Shown: one piece after another, positions 31,609 to 40,109 of the stretch
Numbering within the stretch: position 1 is the first letter of the stretch
How the letters are laid out: each line of letters opens with the position of its first letter
Assembly (NCBI GenBank): GCA_963827335.1
Contig: CAWHAP010000015.1
Span: 1,005,123 to 1,069,122 of the forward strand
DNA from: DASQMT01 sp963827335
Lineage (GTDB): Bacteria; Actinomycetota; Thermoleophilia; Solirubrobacterales; Solirubrobacteraceae
DNA: 64,000 nt
Direction: 5' to 3'
Made by a program: the position numbers and the translations under genes
The notes under the pieces: model-generated
What the model saw: the letters and a program-made list of their open reading frames with translations, nothing else
Database searches by the model: none
What the model was told of the DNA's origin: nothing

Positions 31609-33057
31609 CTAGTCGGGGAGGTTGAGCGGCGGGATCGCCGCGCCCAGCGGCGTGCCGCCCTGCTCCGCGCCGGCGGCCGCGAAGGCCGGCTCCGCGGCGG
31701 CGCCCGGGTCGGGCACGCCGACGAGCTCGCCGTACGCGCCGAGCCCGACGAGCGCCTGGTCGGCCGCGTCCGCGCTCGACGGGTCGTCGACCTTCTGGCG
31801 CAGGAAGTGCTCGATCGGCGTGCGCGCGGAGATCGCCGCGTCGGTCAGCGGGTCGGTGCCCTGCTGGTAGGCGCCGATCGCGATCAGGTCCTCCTTGTCG
31901 CGATACGCGGCCATCAGGCGGCGCACCTCGTCGCCGGCCGCGCGCACCGCGGGCGAGGTGACCTCGCCGACGAGGCGCGAGACGCTCGCGAGCACGTCGA
32001 CCGCCGGGTAGTGGCCGGCGTGCGCCAGGTGGCGCGAGAGGACGATGTGGCCGTCGAGGATCGAGCGCACCGCGTCCGCGATCGGCTCGTTCATGTCGTC
32101 GCCGTCGACGAGCACCGTGTAGAGGCCGGTGATCGTGCCCTTCTCCGCCGTGCCGGAGCGCTCGAGCAGCTTCGGCAGCAGGGCGAACACGCTCGGCGTG
32201 TAGCCGCGCGTGGCGGGCGGCTCGCCGATCGCCAGGCCGACCTCGCGCTGGGCCATCGCGAAGCGCGTGACGGAGTCCATCATCAGCATCACGTCGGCGC
32301 CCTGGTCGCGGAAGTGCTCCGCGATCGTCGTCGCCGTGAACGCGGCCTTGATGCGCACGAGCGCGGGCTGGTCGGACGTGGCCACGACGATCACCGAGCG
32401 CGCCATGCCCTCCGGCCCGAGGTCGCGCTCCATGAACTCGCGCACCTCGCGGCCACGCTCGCCGACGAGGCAGATCACGTTGACCTGGGCCGACGTCGCG
32501 CGGGCGATCATGCCGAGCAGCGAGGACTTGCCGACGCCCGAGCCGGCGAAGATGCCGAGGCGCTGGCCGCGGCCGCAGGGGACCAGGGCGTCGAGCGCGC
32601 GCACGCCGAGCGAGACGCGCTCGTGGATGCGCGGGCGCGTGAGGGGATCGGGCGGGGAGGCCTGGGCGGCGCGCGTGCGCGTGACCGGGCCGTCCGACAC
32701 CGGCCCCAGGCCGTCGATCGGCCGGCCGAGGCCGTCGAGCGAGCGGCCGAGCAGGGCGTTGGACACCTCGACCCGGAACGGGCGTCCGCTGGCGGTCACG
32801 CGCGCGCCCGGGCCGATGCCCGTCGCGTCGCCGAGCGCCATCAGGAGCGTCCTGCCCGCGCGGAAGCCGACCACCTCGGCCGGCACCGCGGAGCGCCCGC
32901 GGCCGGTCTCGATCGAGCAGACCTCGCCGACCTCGGCCTCCACGCCGGTGGCCTCGATGATCAGGCCGATCAGGTCCTTGACCCGGCCGTGGCGGCGGTG
33001 CAGGTCCGCGTCGCGGAGCGCCTCGGTGGCGGTGTCGAGCGGGGAGACCAGCATCAC
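31609..33057 (-). CDS. fliI: Flagellum-specific ATPase FliI
   Basis: 482 residues from ATG 33057, ATGA-coupled to fliH. The Walker A motif GIFAGSGVGKSSLLGMI is near residue 168. Other F1-ATPase-like segments include VGERGREVREFMERDLG, MLMMDSVTRFAMAQREVGLA (Walker B) and EPPATRGYTPSVFALLPKLLERSG. The C-terminal tail of about 35 residues beyond the ATPase core is Ala/Gly-rich. It powers substrate unfolding and release at the export gate. Confidence 0.97.
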   Translation of the reverse strand: MMLVSPLDTATEALRDADLHRRHGRVKDLIGLIIEATGVEAEVGEVCSIETGRGRSAVPAEVVGFRAGRTLLMALGDATGIGPGARVTASGRPFRVEVSNALLGRSLDGLGRPIDGLGPVSDGPVTRTRAAQASPPDPLTRPRIHERVSLGVRALDALVPCGRGQRLGIFAGSGVGKSSLLGMIARATSAQVNVICLVGERGREVREFMERDLGPEGMARSVIVVATSDQPALVRIKAAFTATTIAEHFRDQGADVMLMMDSVTRFAMAQREVGLAIGEPPATRGYTPSVFALLPKLLERSGTAEKGTITGLYTVLVDGDDMNEPIADAVRSILDGHIVLSRHLAHAGHYPAVDVLASVSRLVGEVTSPAVRAAGDEVRRLMAAYRDKEDLIAIGAYQQGTDPLTDAAISARTPIEHFLRQKVDDPSSADAADQALVGLGAYGELVGVPDPGAAAEPAFAAAGAEQGGTPLGAAIPPLNLPD

Positions 33058-33665
33058 GCCACGCCGAGGGCCGTCTCGACGACCTCGCGGGCGCGCTGCA
33101 GCTTGGTGTCGATGCGCGCGTCGACGTCGCCCTCGGGCGTGCGCACCACGGCGCCGCCGCGCGCGACGCGCCGCTCGGCCTGCACCTCGCAGTGCTCGAT
33201 GCCGCCGAGCGACCCGATCAGGTCGCCCATGGCGCCGCGGACCAGGTCGAGGTCGTCCGGGTGCACGAGGACGGTCACGCGCTCGCGCTCGACGAGCCCG
33301 CGCAGCGCGCCGCGCACGGCCTCGACGACGAGCTGCGGGTCGGCCTTGACGGCGACGCTCAGGATCTTGTCGGCCAGCATCAGCGCCAGGTCGACGGCGT
33401 GCGTCTCGAGCCGCAGCGTGGCCTCCAGCGCATCCTCCTGGACCGCGCGCGCCGCGGACTCGAGCGCGGTCGCGGCCGGGGCGAGGGCGGCGAGCGCCTC
33501 CTCGCGCCCGGCGGCGAGGCCCTCGGCGTGGGCCATCGCGCGGATGGTGTCGGCCTCCGCACGGGCCGCGGCGAGCGCCGCGGCGGCGCCGTCCACCGGC
33601 CCGCCGTGGGACACGACCAGCGCGGGGGACTCGAGCGGGGCGAAGTCGAAGTCGAGCTCGGACAC
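33054..33665 (-). CDS. fliH: Flagellar export regulator FliH
   Basis: 203 residues from GTG 33665. The N-terminal half is an Ala/Glu-rich helix with AEGLAAGREEALAAL. The C-terminal half has the V-ATPase subunit E-like FliH domain (LMLADKILSVAVKADPQLVVEAV, TVLVHPDDLDLV, VARGGAVVRTPEGDVDARIDTKLQR). It lies between fliG and fliI and negatively regulates FliI. Confidence 0.92.
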   Translation of the reverse strand: MSELDFDFAPLESPALVVSHGGPVDGAAAALAAARAEADTIRAMAHAEGLAAGREEALAALAPAATALESAARAVQEDALEATLRLETHAVDLALMLADKILSVAVKADPQLVVEAVRGALRGLVERERVTVLVHPDDLDLVRGAMGDLIGSLGGIEHCEVQAERRVARGGAVVRTPEGDVDARIDTKLQRAREVVETALGVA

Positions 33666-33667
33666 GG

Positions 33668-34750
33668 CTACATCAACTCGTCGTCGCCGCCGCCGCTGCC
33701 GCGGGAGATGACCACCGCGCCGGCCTCCTCGAGGCGGCGCACGACGCCGACGATCCGGCCCTGCGCCTCTTCGACCACGCGCCGGCGCTGCGGCGGCTGG
33801 AAGTCGATCTCCTCCTTGAGGAGCTCGGCGCCGCGCTCGGACATGTTGGCGAAGATGCGGTGGCGGACGTCCTCGGAGACGCCGCGCAGGGCGATCGCGA
33901 GATCCTTCTGGTCGACCTCCTTGAGCACCATCTGGACCGAGCGGTCGTCGAGCTTGACGACGTCCTCGAACGTGAACAGGAGCAGCCGGACCTCCTCGGC
34001 GAGCTCGCCGTTGCTCTGCGCGAGCTGGTCGAGCACGTTGCGCTCGGTCGAGCGGTCGGCCTGGTTGAGGATCTCGGCCAGCGACTTGACGCCGCCGGCG
34101 GACGAGTAGTCCTGCGCGATGACGCTCGACAGCTTCTGCTTCATCACCGACTCGATCTGGGCGACCACCTCGGGGCGCGTCTCGCCCATCCGCGCGACGC
34201 GCATGGCGACGTCGGCCTGCTCCTCGGGCGAGAGCAGCGAGAGCACCTGCGCGGCGAGCGCGGTGTGCAGGTTCGCGACCACGAGCGCGATCGTCTGCGG
34301 CGACTCGTTGCGCAGGAAGACGTGGATCTGCTCCGGCGGGGTGCGGCGCAGGAACTCGAACGGCCGGCGCTCGATCGTCGCGGCGAGCCGGGAGATGATC
34401 TCCTCGGCCCGGTCGCCGCCGAGCGAGCGCTGCAGCAGCGCGCGGGCGTAGTCGACGCCGCCCTCGGCGAGGTAGTCCTCGGCCAGGACGCTCTCGACGG
34501 CCTCGGTGAGCACGTCGTGGCAGACGTTCGAGGGCACCTTCGGCGCCTTCGCGATCTCCAGCGAGAGCGACTCGACCTCGGGCTGGCTGAGGTGCCGGAA
34601 GATCTCCGACGCGCTCTCCTCGCCCAGCGCGACCATCAGGACCGCGCACTTCTGGATGCCCTTCAGCGCCGCGACGTCGCCGTAGCCGCCGCGCGCGGCG
34701 CCCAGCTTGGATCCGCCCCCGCGGCCAGGGGACTCGGTCTGGACGGCCAT
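33668..34750 (-). CDS. fliG: Flagellar motor switch protein FliG
   Basis: 360 residues from ATG 34750, overlapping the fliF stop (ATGA). After a short Gly-rich N-terminus, the armadillo-type domains are complete: LKGIQKCAVLMVALGEESASEI, ETRPEVVAQIESVMKQKLSS, SLAEILNQADRSTERNVLDQL, the torque helix VKLDDRSVQMVLKEVDQKDLAIALRGV (read in shorter stretches) and SERGAELLKEEIDF. FliG couples MotA to the rotor. Confidence 0.96.
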   Translation of the reverse strand: MAVQTESPGRGGGSKLGAARGGYGDVAALKGIQKCAVLMVALGEESASEIFRHLSQPEVESLSLEIAKAPKVPSNVCHDVLTEAVESVLAEDYLAEGGVDYARALLQRSLGGDRAEEIISRLAATIERRPFEFLRRTPPEQIHVFLRNESPQTIALVVANLHTALAAQVLSLLSPEEQADVAMRVARMGETRPEVVAQIESVMKQKLSSVIAQDYSSAGGVKSLAEILNQADRSTERNVLDQLAQSNGELAEEVRLLLFTFEDVVKLDDRSVQMVLKEVDQKDLAIALRGVSEDVRHRIFANMSERGAELLKEEIDFQPPQRRRVVEEAQGRIVGVVRRLEEAGAVVISRGSGGGDDELM

Positions 34751-36288
34751 CAGTCGTCCGCCATCCACTGCTTGACCTGCGCGGCGACGCGCTCGGGCTC
34801 GCGGTTCATGAGCTGGCCGAGGGCCTGCACGGCGGAGTCCTGCTCACGCGGCGGGAGGACCATCGTCGGGCGCTCGCTGTGGGGCGACGGCGCCTCGAGC
34901 TCGGCCAGGGACACCGGCTGCTCGATCTCGGACAGCCAGCTCGGGGAGGCGAGCGCCTCGCCCTCGCGGCGCTTGAGGTGACGGCTCATGAAGAACATGA
35001 AGACGAGCGTGGCCAGGCCGAGGCCGACCCACTTGAGCGGGCCGAGCAGGCTGACCGGCACCGGTCCGGCCTTCGGCGCGGCGGGCGCCTTGGCGAACGC
35101 GAGCTGCGAGGCCTGGAAGACGTCGCCGCGCTCGGCGTCGATGCCGGCCGCGCCCTTGATCGCGGTCTGGATCGCCGCGAAGTCGGCGGCCGGGACGCTC
35201 TTGTCGACGACGAGGGCGACCTGGAGGCTGTTGACGGAGCCGGGCGCCTTGTCCGTCTTGACGATCGACTTGGGGACGAGGTTCTTGCGCGTCGTGCTCT
35301 TGCGGTTGTACTTCGAGCCGGCGCCGCCGCCGGCGGCGCTCCCGGCCGAGTACTGCGGGATGTTGCTGCCGGTGCCCGCCGGGCCTGCGGCCGCCGCGCC
35401 GGCGGCGCCCTTGAGCTTCTCGGTCTCGACCGTCTCCTGCTCGGGCACGGCCTTGCCGTCGACGGTCACCTGCTGGACGCTGGTCTTGTCGACGTCGAGG
35501 TCGGCCTTGACCTGGACGCGGGCCTTGCCGGGCCCGAGCGTCTGGGTGAGCAGCGCGTCGAGGCTCGCCTGCAGCTGGCGCTCGTAGCGCGTCTGCGCGG
35601 CCTGCTTGCCTCCGCCCGAGATGCCGCCGCCCGCGCTGTCGTCCTGCGGCCACAGCAGCTGGCCGGAGCCGTCGGTGATGGTCACGTTCTCGGTCTTGAG
35701 GCCCTTCACCGAGGAGGCCGTGAGCTGCGCGATGCCGCGCACGGCGCCCGACTCGAGCCCGCCGGAGTCGCCCGAGAGCATGACGGCGGCGGTCGCCGCC
35801 GTCTCCTCGTCGGCGAACAGGGAGTCCTCGGGGAGGACGAGCTGGACCTGCGCGCCGCTGACGCCGTCGACCTGGCCGACGGTGCGGGCGATCTCGCCCT
35901 CGAGCGCGCGCTGGTAGGTGACCTTCTGCTGGAAGTCCGAGGCGCCGAGCTTCTGCTCGTCGAACAGCTCGAACCCGGCCTGCGAGCCGCTGCCGGCCGA
36001 GACGCCCGAGGAGGAGAGCGCGATCCGGGCGGGCCCGACCTGCGCCTTCTCGACGGCGACCGAGGTGCCGTTCGCGCGCAGCTCGTAGCCGATGCCCTGG
36101 TCGTCGAGCGCGGTGGTGACCTTGCCGGCGTCGGCCGGGTCCATGCCCGACGCGAGGATCGTGTAGGAGGGCGCCGAGGCGAGGCGCAGCATGAAGAAGA
36201 GCACGCCGACGATCAGCAGCGCGGAGACGCCGAGCACGATCTTCGATCGCGTCGGGAGGTTCATGAGGGTCTGGGCGATGGAGGGCAT
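34750..36288 (-). CDS. fliF: MS-ring protein FliF
   Basis: 512 residues from ATG 36288. The first membrane helix is near 20-40 (IVLGVSALLIVGVLFFMLRL), followed by ring-building motifs (YTILASGMDPADAGKV, GFELFDEQKLGASDFQQKV, ARVQLVLPEDSLF as VQLVLPEDSLF). A Gly/Ala-rich periplasmic insert lies near 300-340. The second membrane helix is near 425-442, and the cytosolic tail with ERVAAQVKQWMADD binds FliG. It is the base of the flagellum in the cytoplasmic membrane. Confidence 0.96.
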   Translation of the reverse strand: MPSIAQTLMNLPTRSKIVLGVSALLIVGVLFFMLRLASAPSYTILASGMDPADAGKVTTALDDQGIGYELRANGTSVAVEKAQVGPARIALSSSGVSAGSGSQAGFELFDEQKLGASDFQQKVTYQRALEGEIARTVGQVDGVSGAQVQLVLPEDSLFADEETAATAAVMLSGDSGGLESGAVRGIAQLTASSVKGLKTENVTITDGSGQLLWPQDDSAGGGISGGGKQAAQTRYERQLQASLDALLTQTLGPGKARVQVKADLDVDKTSVQQVTVDGKAVPEQETVETEKLKGAAGAAAAGPAGTGSNIPQYSAGSAAGGGAGSKYNRKSTTRKNLVPKSIVKTDKAPGSVNSLQVALVVDKSVPAADFAAIQTAIKGAAGIDAERGDVFQASQLAFAKAPAAPKAGPVPVSLLGPLKWVGLGLATLVFMFFMSRHLKRREGEALASPSWLSEIEQPVSLAELEAPSPHSERPTMVLPPREQDSAVQALGQLMNREPERVAAQVKQWMADD

Positions 36289-36290
36289 GG

Positions 36291-36605
36291 TCAGATCTGG
36301 GTGTGGAAGATGTCCTGCGCGGCTTCAACGAGCTTGTTGCGGATCTGCGAGGCCAGCTGCATCGAGAGCTGCGCGCGCTCGACGGCCATGACGACCGAGG
36401 TGGGGTCCTGCGCGGTGCCGGTGGCCAGGGCCTGGGAGCCGGCCGCGGCCTCGGTCTGCGCGGTGGCGAGCGACTCGAGCGCGTTGCCGAGCATCCCGCC
36501 GAAGCCGGAGCCCTGGGCGGACTCGGCCGCGCCGGCGCCGTCGATCGGCTTGATCTGCCACTCCGCGCCGGAGGTGACGAGGCTGGGGTCGATCGGGAGC
36601 GGCAT
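36291..36605 (-). CDS. fliE: MS-ring-rod junction protein FliE
   Basis: 104 residues from ATG 36605. The family core is SGFGGMLGNALESLATAQTEA and the C-terminal VMAVERAQLSMQLASQIRNKLVEAAQDIFHTQI (seen as adjacent shorter motifs). It sits between flgC and fliF, the universal place. Confidence 0.93.
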   Translation of the reverse strand: MPLPIDPSLVTSGAEWQIKPIDGAGAAESAQGSGFGGMLGNALESLATAQTEAAAGSQALATGTAQDPTSVVMAVERAQLSMQLASQIRNKLVEAAQDIFHTQI

Positions 36606-37045
36606 CAGCGGAGCAGCTCGAGCGTCTTGGAGAACATCTGCTTCGCGGCCTGCATCGCCGTCACGTTCGCCTCGTAGGCGCGCTGCGCGGAGATCAGGTC
36701 GACCATCTCGGACACGGTGTCGACGTTCGGCATCTGGACGTAGCCGTTCGCGTCGGCGTCGGGATGCGACGGGTCGTAGACCTGCTTGAGCGGGGTCTGG
36801 TCCTCGGTGATCGCCTGGACCTCGACGCCGCCCGGCTTCCCACCGGACATCGCGCCCTGCAGGGCCGCCCCGAAGGTCCCGTCGCCCTGGCGCTCGGCGA
36901 GCACGACCTCCTTGCGGCGGTAGGGCTGGCCGTCGGCGCCGCGCGTGGTCTGCGCGTTGGCGAGGTTCTGCGCGGTGACGTCCATGCGCATGCGCTCGGC
37001 CGTCAGGCCGGACGCGGAGATCTCGAGCGCGTCGAACATGCCCAT
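36605..37045 (-). CDS. flgC: Proximal rod protein FlgC
   Basis: 146 residues from ATG 37045. It starts MFDALEISASGLTAERMRMD with the rod motif VTAQNLANAQTTRG and ends VDLISAQRAYEANVTAMQAAK. It overlaps fliE by one base and follows flgB by one base. Confidence 0.95.
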   Translation of the reverse strand: MGMFDALEISASGLTAERMRMDVTAQNLANAQTTRGADGQPYRRKEVVLAERQGDGTFGAALQGAMSGGKPGGVEVQAITEDQTPLKQVYDPSHPDADANGYVQMPNVDTVSEMVDLISAQRAYEANVTAMQAAKQMFSKTLELLR

Positions 37046-37046
37046 C

Positions 37047-37409
37047 TCACTGCACCCCCATCGCGGTGCGGAGGATCTGGATGCGCGTGGCGGCGACCGT
37101 CACGGCCGCCTGCTGCTCGAGCGCGTTCGCGGCCATCTTGGCCGACTCGGCCTCGGCGTCGACGGAGTTGCCGTCGGCGCGCGTCACGGCCGTCGCGTCG
37201 CGCTGCGTCGCGAACGTGGTGTGCTCGACCGCGGCCCGCCGGTCGCCGCTCGCGGCGAGGGCGCCCTGGAGCGCGCTGTGGAAGTCGACGTCCACCCGCT
37301 GGTAGCCGGGGGTGTTGGCGTTCGCGAGGTTCGCCGCGAGGGCGCTCTGCCGCTGGGCGGCCCCTCCGATGGCGCGCTCGAGCGCAAGCTGGGTGGTGTC
37401 GAACAGCAC
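37047..37409 (-). CDS. flgB: Proximal rod protein FlgB
   Basis: 120 residues from GTG 37409. The motif ALAANLANANTPGYQRVDVDF is diagnostic, and the C-terminal helix (VAATRIQILRTAM) matches FlgB. It is first in flgB-flgC-fliE-fliF-fliG-fliH-fliI. Its leader of about 76 nt has AGGGA before the start and a small hairpin GGGA/TCCC at 37410-37423 that includes the ribosome-binding site. Confidence 0.93.
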   Translation of the reverse strand: MLFDTTQLALERAIGGAAQRQSALAANLANANTPGYQRVDVDFHSALQGALAASGDRRAAVEHTTFATQRDATAVTRADGNSVDAEAESAKMAANALEQQAAVTVAATRIQILRTAMGVQ

Positions 37410-37491
37410 GGGACGGTGTTCCCTTCGCAGAAGAAGACTTCGTCCGTCCGTGGACTACGCGCAGTCGCCGGATCCGTGGCAACTGGCCGGT

Positions 37492-37518
37492 TCATCGGCC
37501 CGGCCGGTGGAAGCTTTA
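37492..37518 (-). promoter_or_regulatory. Sigma-28 type promoter of the flgB-fliI operon
   Basis: On the reverse strand TAAAG, 14 nt, GCCGATGA: a full consensus match. It overlaps the stop codon of the preceding FliT-like gene. Confidence 0.8.
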
Positions 37519-37830
37519 GTGGCGGGCGTCGATCTGACCGGCGGCGGGGCCGGCGGCGGTGCGGTAGCCCTGCACGGCGCCGCGCCCGCGGCGCAGCGTC
37601 CCCAGCTCGCGGGCGACGCCGTCGCGCGCGAGGGTGAGCTCGACGATGATCTGCTCCTGCACCGCGGCGAGCCGCTGGAGCACCGGGCCGGCGCTCGCGG
37701 GGGCGGGCCCGAGGGCCGCGGCGAGCCGGCCGCGCGCCGCGATGGCGCCGGGGAGCTCGAGCGTGTCGCCGCCGCGGACCATCGCCAGCTCGGCCTCGGC
37801 GAGGACGAGCAGCTCCTCCCAGGGGGTCAT
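37516..37830 (-). CDS. FliT-like flagellar chaperone candidate
   Basis: 104 residues from ATG 37830, ATGA-coupled to fliS. It is a helical protein starting TPWEELLVLAEAELAMVRGGD, with RLAAVQEQIIVELTLARDGVARELGTLRRG in the second half. Sequence similarity to FliT is weak by eye. The assignment rests on position after fliD-fliS, on size and on the helical pattern (a final Gly/Ala/Arg-rich tail is unusual). It would bind FliD before export. Confidence 0.6.
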   Translation of the reverse strand: MTPWEELLVLAEAELAMVRGGDTLELPGAIAARGRLAAALGPAPASAGPVLQRLAAVQEQIIVELTLARDGVARELGTLRRGRGAVQGYRTAAGPAAGQIDARH

Positions 37831-38201
37831 GACCCGGCGATCTGCGCCCACGACTCGCGCAGGTCCGCGAGGTAGCCGCGGACGAGGTCGACCTTGTCGG
37901 CGTCGCGCTCGAGCCGGGCCTCCATCAGCAGGCGCTTGCAGAAGACGTAGACGCCCTCGAGCCGCTCGGCGACGTCGCCGGCCGACATGTCCAGCGTGGC
38001 GAGCAGGTGATCCACGATCGCCTCGCCGCGATCCAGCCGTTCCAGCGCGGTCGGACGCGCGTCCTCGCGCAGCGCGGCGGCCGCCTGGAAGAAGAACCGG
38101 ATGGCGCCGTCGTAGAGCATGACCACGAGCCGCTCGGGCGAGGCGGTCATGATGCTCTGCTGTCTATAGGTGGCAGGCGAGGGCGTCGCGTACGCGGTCA
38201 T
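37827..38201 (-). CDS. fliS: Flagellin chaperone FliS
   Basis: 124 residues from ATG 38201. Family motifs: TAYATPSPATYRQQSIMTASPERLVVMLYDGAIRF (in shorter adjacent stretches) and LEGVYVFCKRLLMEARLERDADKV. It binds the C-terminal part of flagellin and also FliW in the Bacillus model. It follows fliD and has its own sigma-28 promoter. Confidence 0.95.
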   Translation of the reverse strand: MTAYATPSPATYRQQSIMTASPERLVVMLYDGAIRFFFQAAAALREDARPTALERLDRGEAIVDHLLATLDMSAGDVAERLEGVYVFCKRLLMEARLERDADKVDLVRGYLADLRESWAQIAGS

Positions 38202-38236
38202 TGCGGCTCCGCAGGGAGAGGGACGGTCGCCTCAGG

Positions 38237-38263
38237 TGATCGGCCGGAAGGCCCGCCGGTTGA
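38237..38263 (-). promoter_or_regulatory. Sigma-28 type promoter of fliS
   Basis: On the reverse strand TCAAC, 14 nt, GCCGATCA, immediately after the fliD stop codon. The leader would be about 28 nt. Confidence 0.75.
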
Positions 38264-38269
38264 GCCGGG

Positions 38270-39631
38270 TCAGCTCCACGTCGGCAGCGAGGCCAGCTGG
38301 CCCTGCAGCCACGCGAGCTGGGTCTGCGACGTGTTCATCGCGGCCTCCATCGCGGCGAACTGGGCCTTGAGGCGCTTCTCCTTGGCCTCCAGGCGCGTGT
38401 CCATGCGCGTCATCTGGCTCGACAGCCGCTTGGACTCGTTCGTCGTCGTCTCGGCGCGTGCGTCGAGCGACTTGCCGAGCTCGTCGGCGAGCTTGCCGAT
38501 GTCCGCCGCGAACGGCGTCGCGGTGCCGCCGAACAAAGTCTTCACGGCGGGCGCGTCGGCCGCGAGCGCAGCGGTCAGCGCCGCGTCGTCGATCACGAGC
38601 AGGCCGGCCTTGGTGTCGCCCGTGATCCCGGCCTTGCCGGTGGAGACGCCGATGTCGCGCAGCGCGTCGAGCGCGGTCTCCGTGGCCGGGTCGTAGTCCT
38701 TGCCGACGGCGCCGCGGAGCTTGGAGAGCATCGCGTTCAGGGCGGAGTCGCCGAAGAACGCGCCCTTGTTGTAGTCCGTCTGGGTCGTCGGGTCCTGGAC
38801 CCGCTTCTCCGTCGTCTTCGCGCGGGTCGCCGTGACGAGCGCGTTGTACGCGTCGACGAACGACTTGATCTCCTCCTTGACCTTGGCGCGGTCGATGGAG
38901 GGGGCGCTCACGTTCACGCTCACGGCGTCGGCCGTCGTGCCCTTGAGCGTGACGCGGAGGCCCGGGATGGCGTCCTCGATCACGTTGGAGGCGCTCGGCG
39001 GCGCGGCGACGCCGTCGAGCTCGTACAGCGCGTCGCGGCCGGCGACCTGGGTCGAGGGCCCGGAGAGCTGGCCCCCGGTGGCCGAGAAGGTGACCGCGGC
39101 GCCCGTCGCGCGCGAGGAGAGCACGAGCTTGTCGCCGCCGACCACGGCGGCGTAGACCGGCAGGTCGGACCGGCCGTTGATGGCCGTGGCCACGTCCGTG
39201 ATCTTGGCGTTGGCCGCGATGTCGAGCGTGATGGGGTCCTTGCCGCCGGCGCCGTCGTCGAGCGTGATCTGCGTCGCCGACGCGCTCTGCGTCCACCCGT
39301 AGGTCTTCTGCGCCGAGCCGGCGAGCTGGGTCACCTTGATGCTGTAGCCGCCGATCGGCGCCCCGCCCGTGCGCGCGACCGCGACCCGCGTGGGGTCGCC
39401 GCTCTCGACGGTCTGGGTCTCCGCCCAGGTGGCGCCCGACGCGAGATCGGCCGCGGCGTTCTTGAGCGCCGTGAGCTTGGTCTTGAGGTCGGTCAGCGTC
39501 GTCTGCTGCGCCGTGAGGCTCGTCTGGCGCAGCTGCAGCCGGGTCTTGCCCGCCTGCTCGAGCGCCATGAGCTGCTCGACGATCGCGGACGTGTCGACGC
39601 CCGAGGCGAGCCCGGTGAGACCGGTGGCCAT
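38270..39631 (-). CDS. fliD: Filament cap protein FliD
   Basis: 453 residues from ATG 39631. The FliD N-terminus GLTGLASGVDTSAIVEQLMALEQ and the C-terminal domain (LDALRDIGVSTGK, KTLFGGTATPFAADIGKLADEL, MDTRLEAKEKRLKAQFAAMEAAM) are complete. It caps the filament and guides flagellin folding. It follows flaG by three bases, and both are read from the flaG promoter. Confidence 0.95.
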   Translation of the reverse strand: MATGLTGLASGVDTSAIVEQLMALEQAGKTRLQLRQTSLTAQQTTLTDLKTKLTALKNAAADLASGATWAETQTVESGDPTRVAVARTGGAPIGGYSIKVTQLAGSAQKTYGWTQSASATQITLDDGAGGKDPITLDIAANAKITDVATAINGRSDLPVYAAVVGGDKLVLSSRATGAAVTFSATGGQLSGPSTQVAGRDALYELDGVAAPPSASNVIEDAIPGLRVTLKGTTADAVSVNVSAPSIDRAKVKEEIKSFVDAYNALVTATRAKTTEKRVQDPTTQTDYNKGAFFGDSALNAMLSKLRGAVGKDYDPATETALDALRDIGVSTGKAGITGDTKAGLLVIDDAALTAALAADAPAVKTLFGGTATPFAADIGKLADELGKSLDARAETTTNESKRLSSQMTRMDTRLEAKEKRLKAQFAAMEAAMNTSQTQLAWLQGQLASLPTWS

Positions 39632-39634
39632 GCG

Positions 39635-39973
39635 CTACAGCTCCCCGCCGCTGATGACGTCGAGCGCCTGCGACGGCGGGATCGTGCGCAGCACCTCACC
39701 GTCCATGGTGCGGACCTCGATGATCACGCGGCCGGTGGCCTCGTCGGTCGAGAAGTGCAGCTCGCGGCCCTGCGTGGCGAGCTGCGATGCGCGGTGCCAC
39801 GCGGCGTCCACCTCGGCCAGCGCCTCGGGCGGCGGGCTGGCCGGGACGATGTCCGCGTACGCGCCCTGCGCGGCCGGCACCGCTGCTTCGGCGGCGCCCG
39901 CGGAAGCCCAGACGCGCGCCGGCTGGACCGGCGAGGGGGTCTGGAAGTTCAGTTGGCCGATCTCGAAGGTCAT
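39635..39973 (-). CDS. flaG: FlaG family protein
   Basis: 112 residues from ATG 39973. The C-terminal half is FlaG-like: RELHFSTDEATGRVIIEVRT, then EVLRTIPPSQALDVISGGEL. The N-terminal half is variable. FlaG proteins influence filament length. A sigma-28 promoter ends 11 bases before the ATG. Confidence 0.88.
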   Translation of the reverse strand: MTFEIGQLNFQTPSPVQPARVWASAGAAEAAVPAAQGAYADIVPASPPPEALAEVDAAWHRASQLATQGRELHFSTDEATGRVIIEVRTMDGEVLRTIPPSQALDVISGGEL

Positions 39974-39984
39974 CGTGCCTTCGT

Positions 39985-40011
39985 TGATCGACCACTTCCG
40001 GGTGGACTTGA
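39985..40011 (-). promoter_or_regulatory. Sigma-28 type promoter of flaG-fliD
   Basis: On the reverse strand TCAAG, 14 nt, GTCGATCA. Only about four bases of leader are predicted. Confidence 0.72.
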
Positions 40012-40034
40012 ATCGAGTCCACCTCTGAGTGGAC

Positions 40035-40104
40035 TGAAGCGAAGCGGTCAAGGACGACACGGATGTCGGCCATCGGCTCAGACGCCGTCCGGATGACCGG
40101 CGGA
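40035..40104 (-). ncRNA. Three-hairpin 3'UTR RNA motif, copy A (after fliA)
   Basis: It begins a few bases after the fliA stop, in sense. Hairpin 1 is 40083-40102 (CGCCG stem, loop GTCATCCGGA, CGGCG). Hairpin 2 is 40055-40068 (CGACA, loop TCCG, TGTCG). Hairpin 3 is 40035-40050 with tip GCTTCGC. Copies B (42616-42687) and C (51938-52011) keep the loops and change the stems. Confidence 0.65.
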
Positions 40105-40109
40105 GCTGC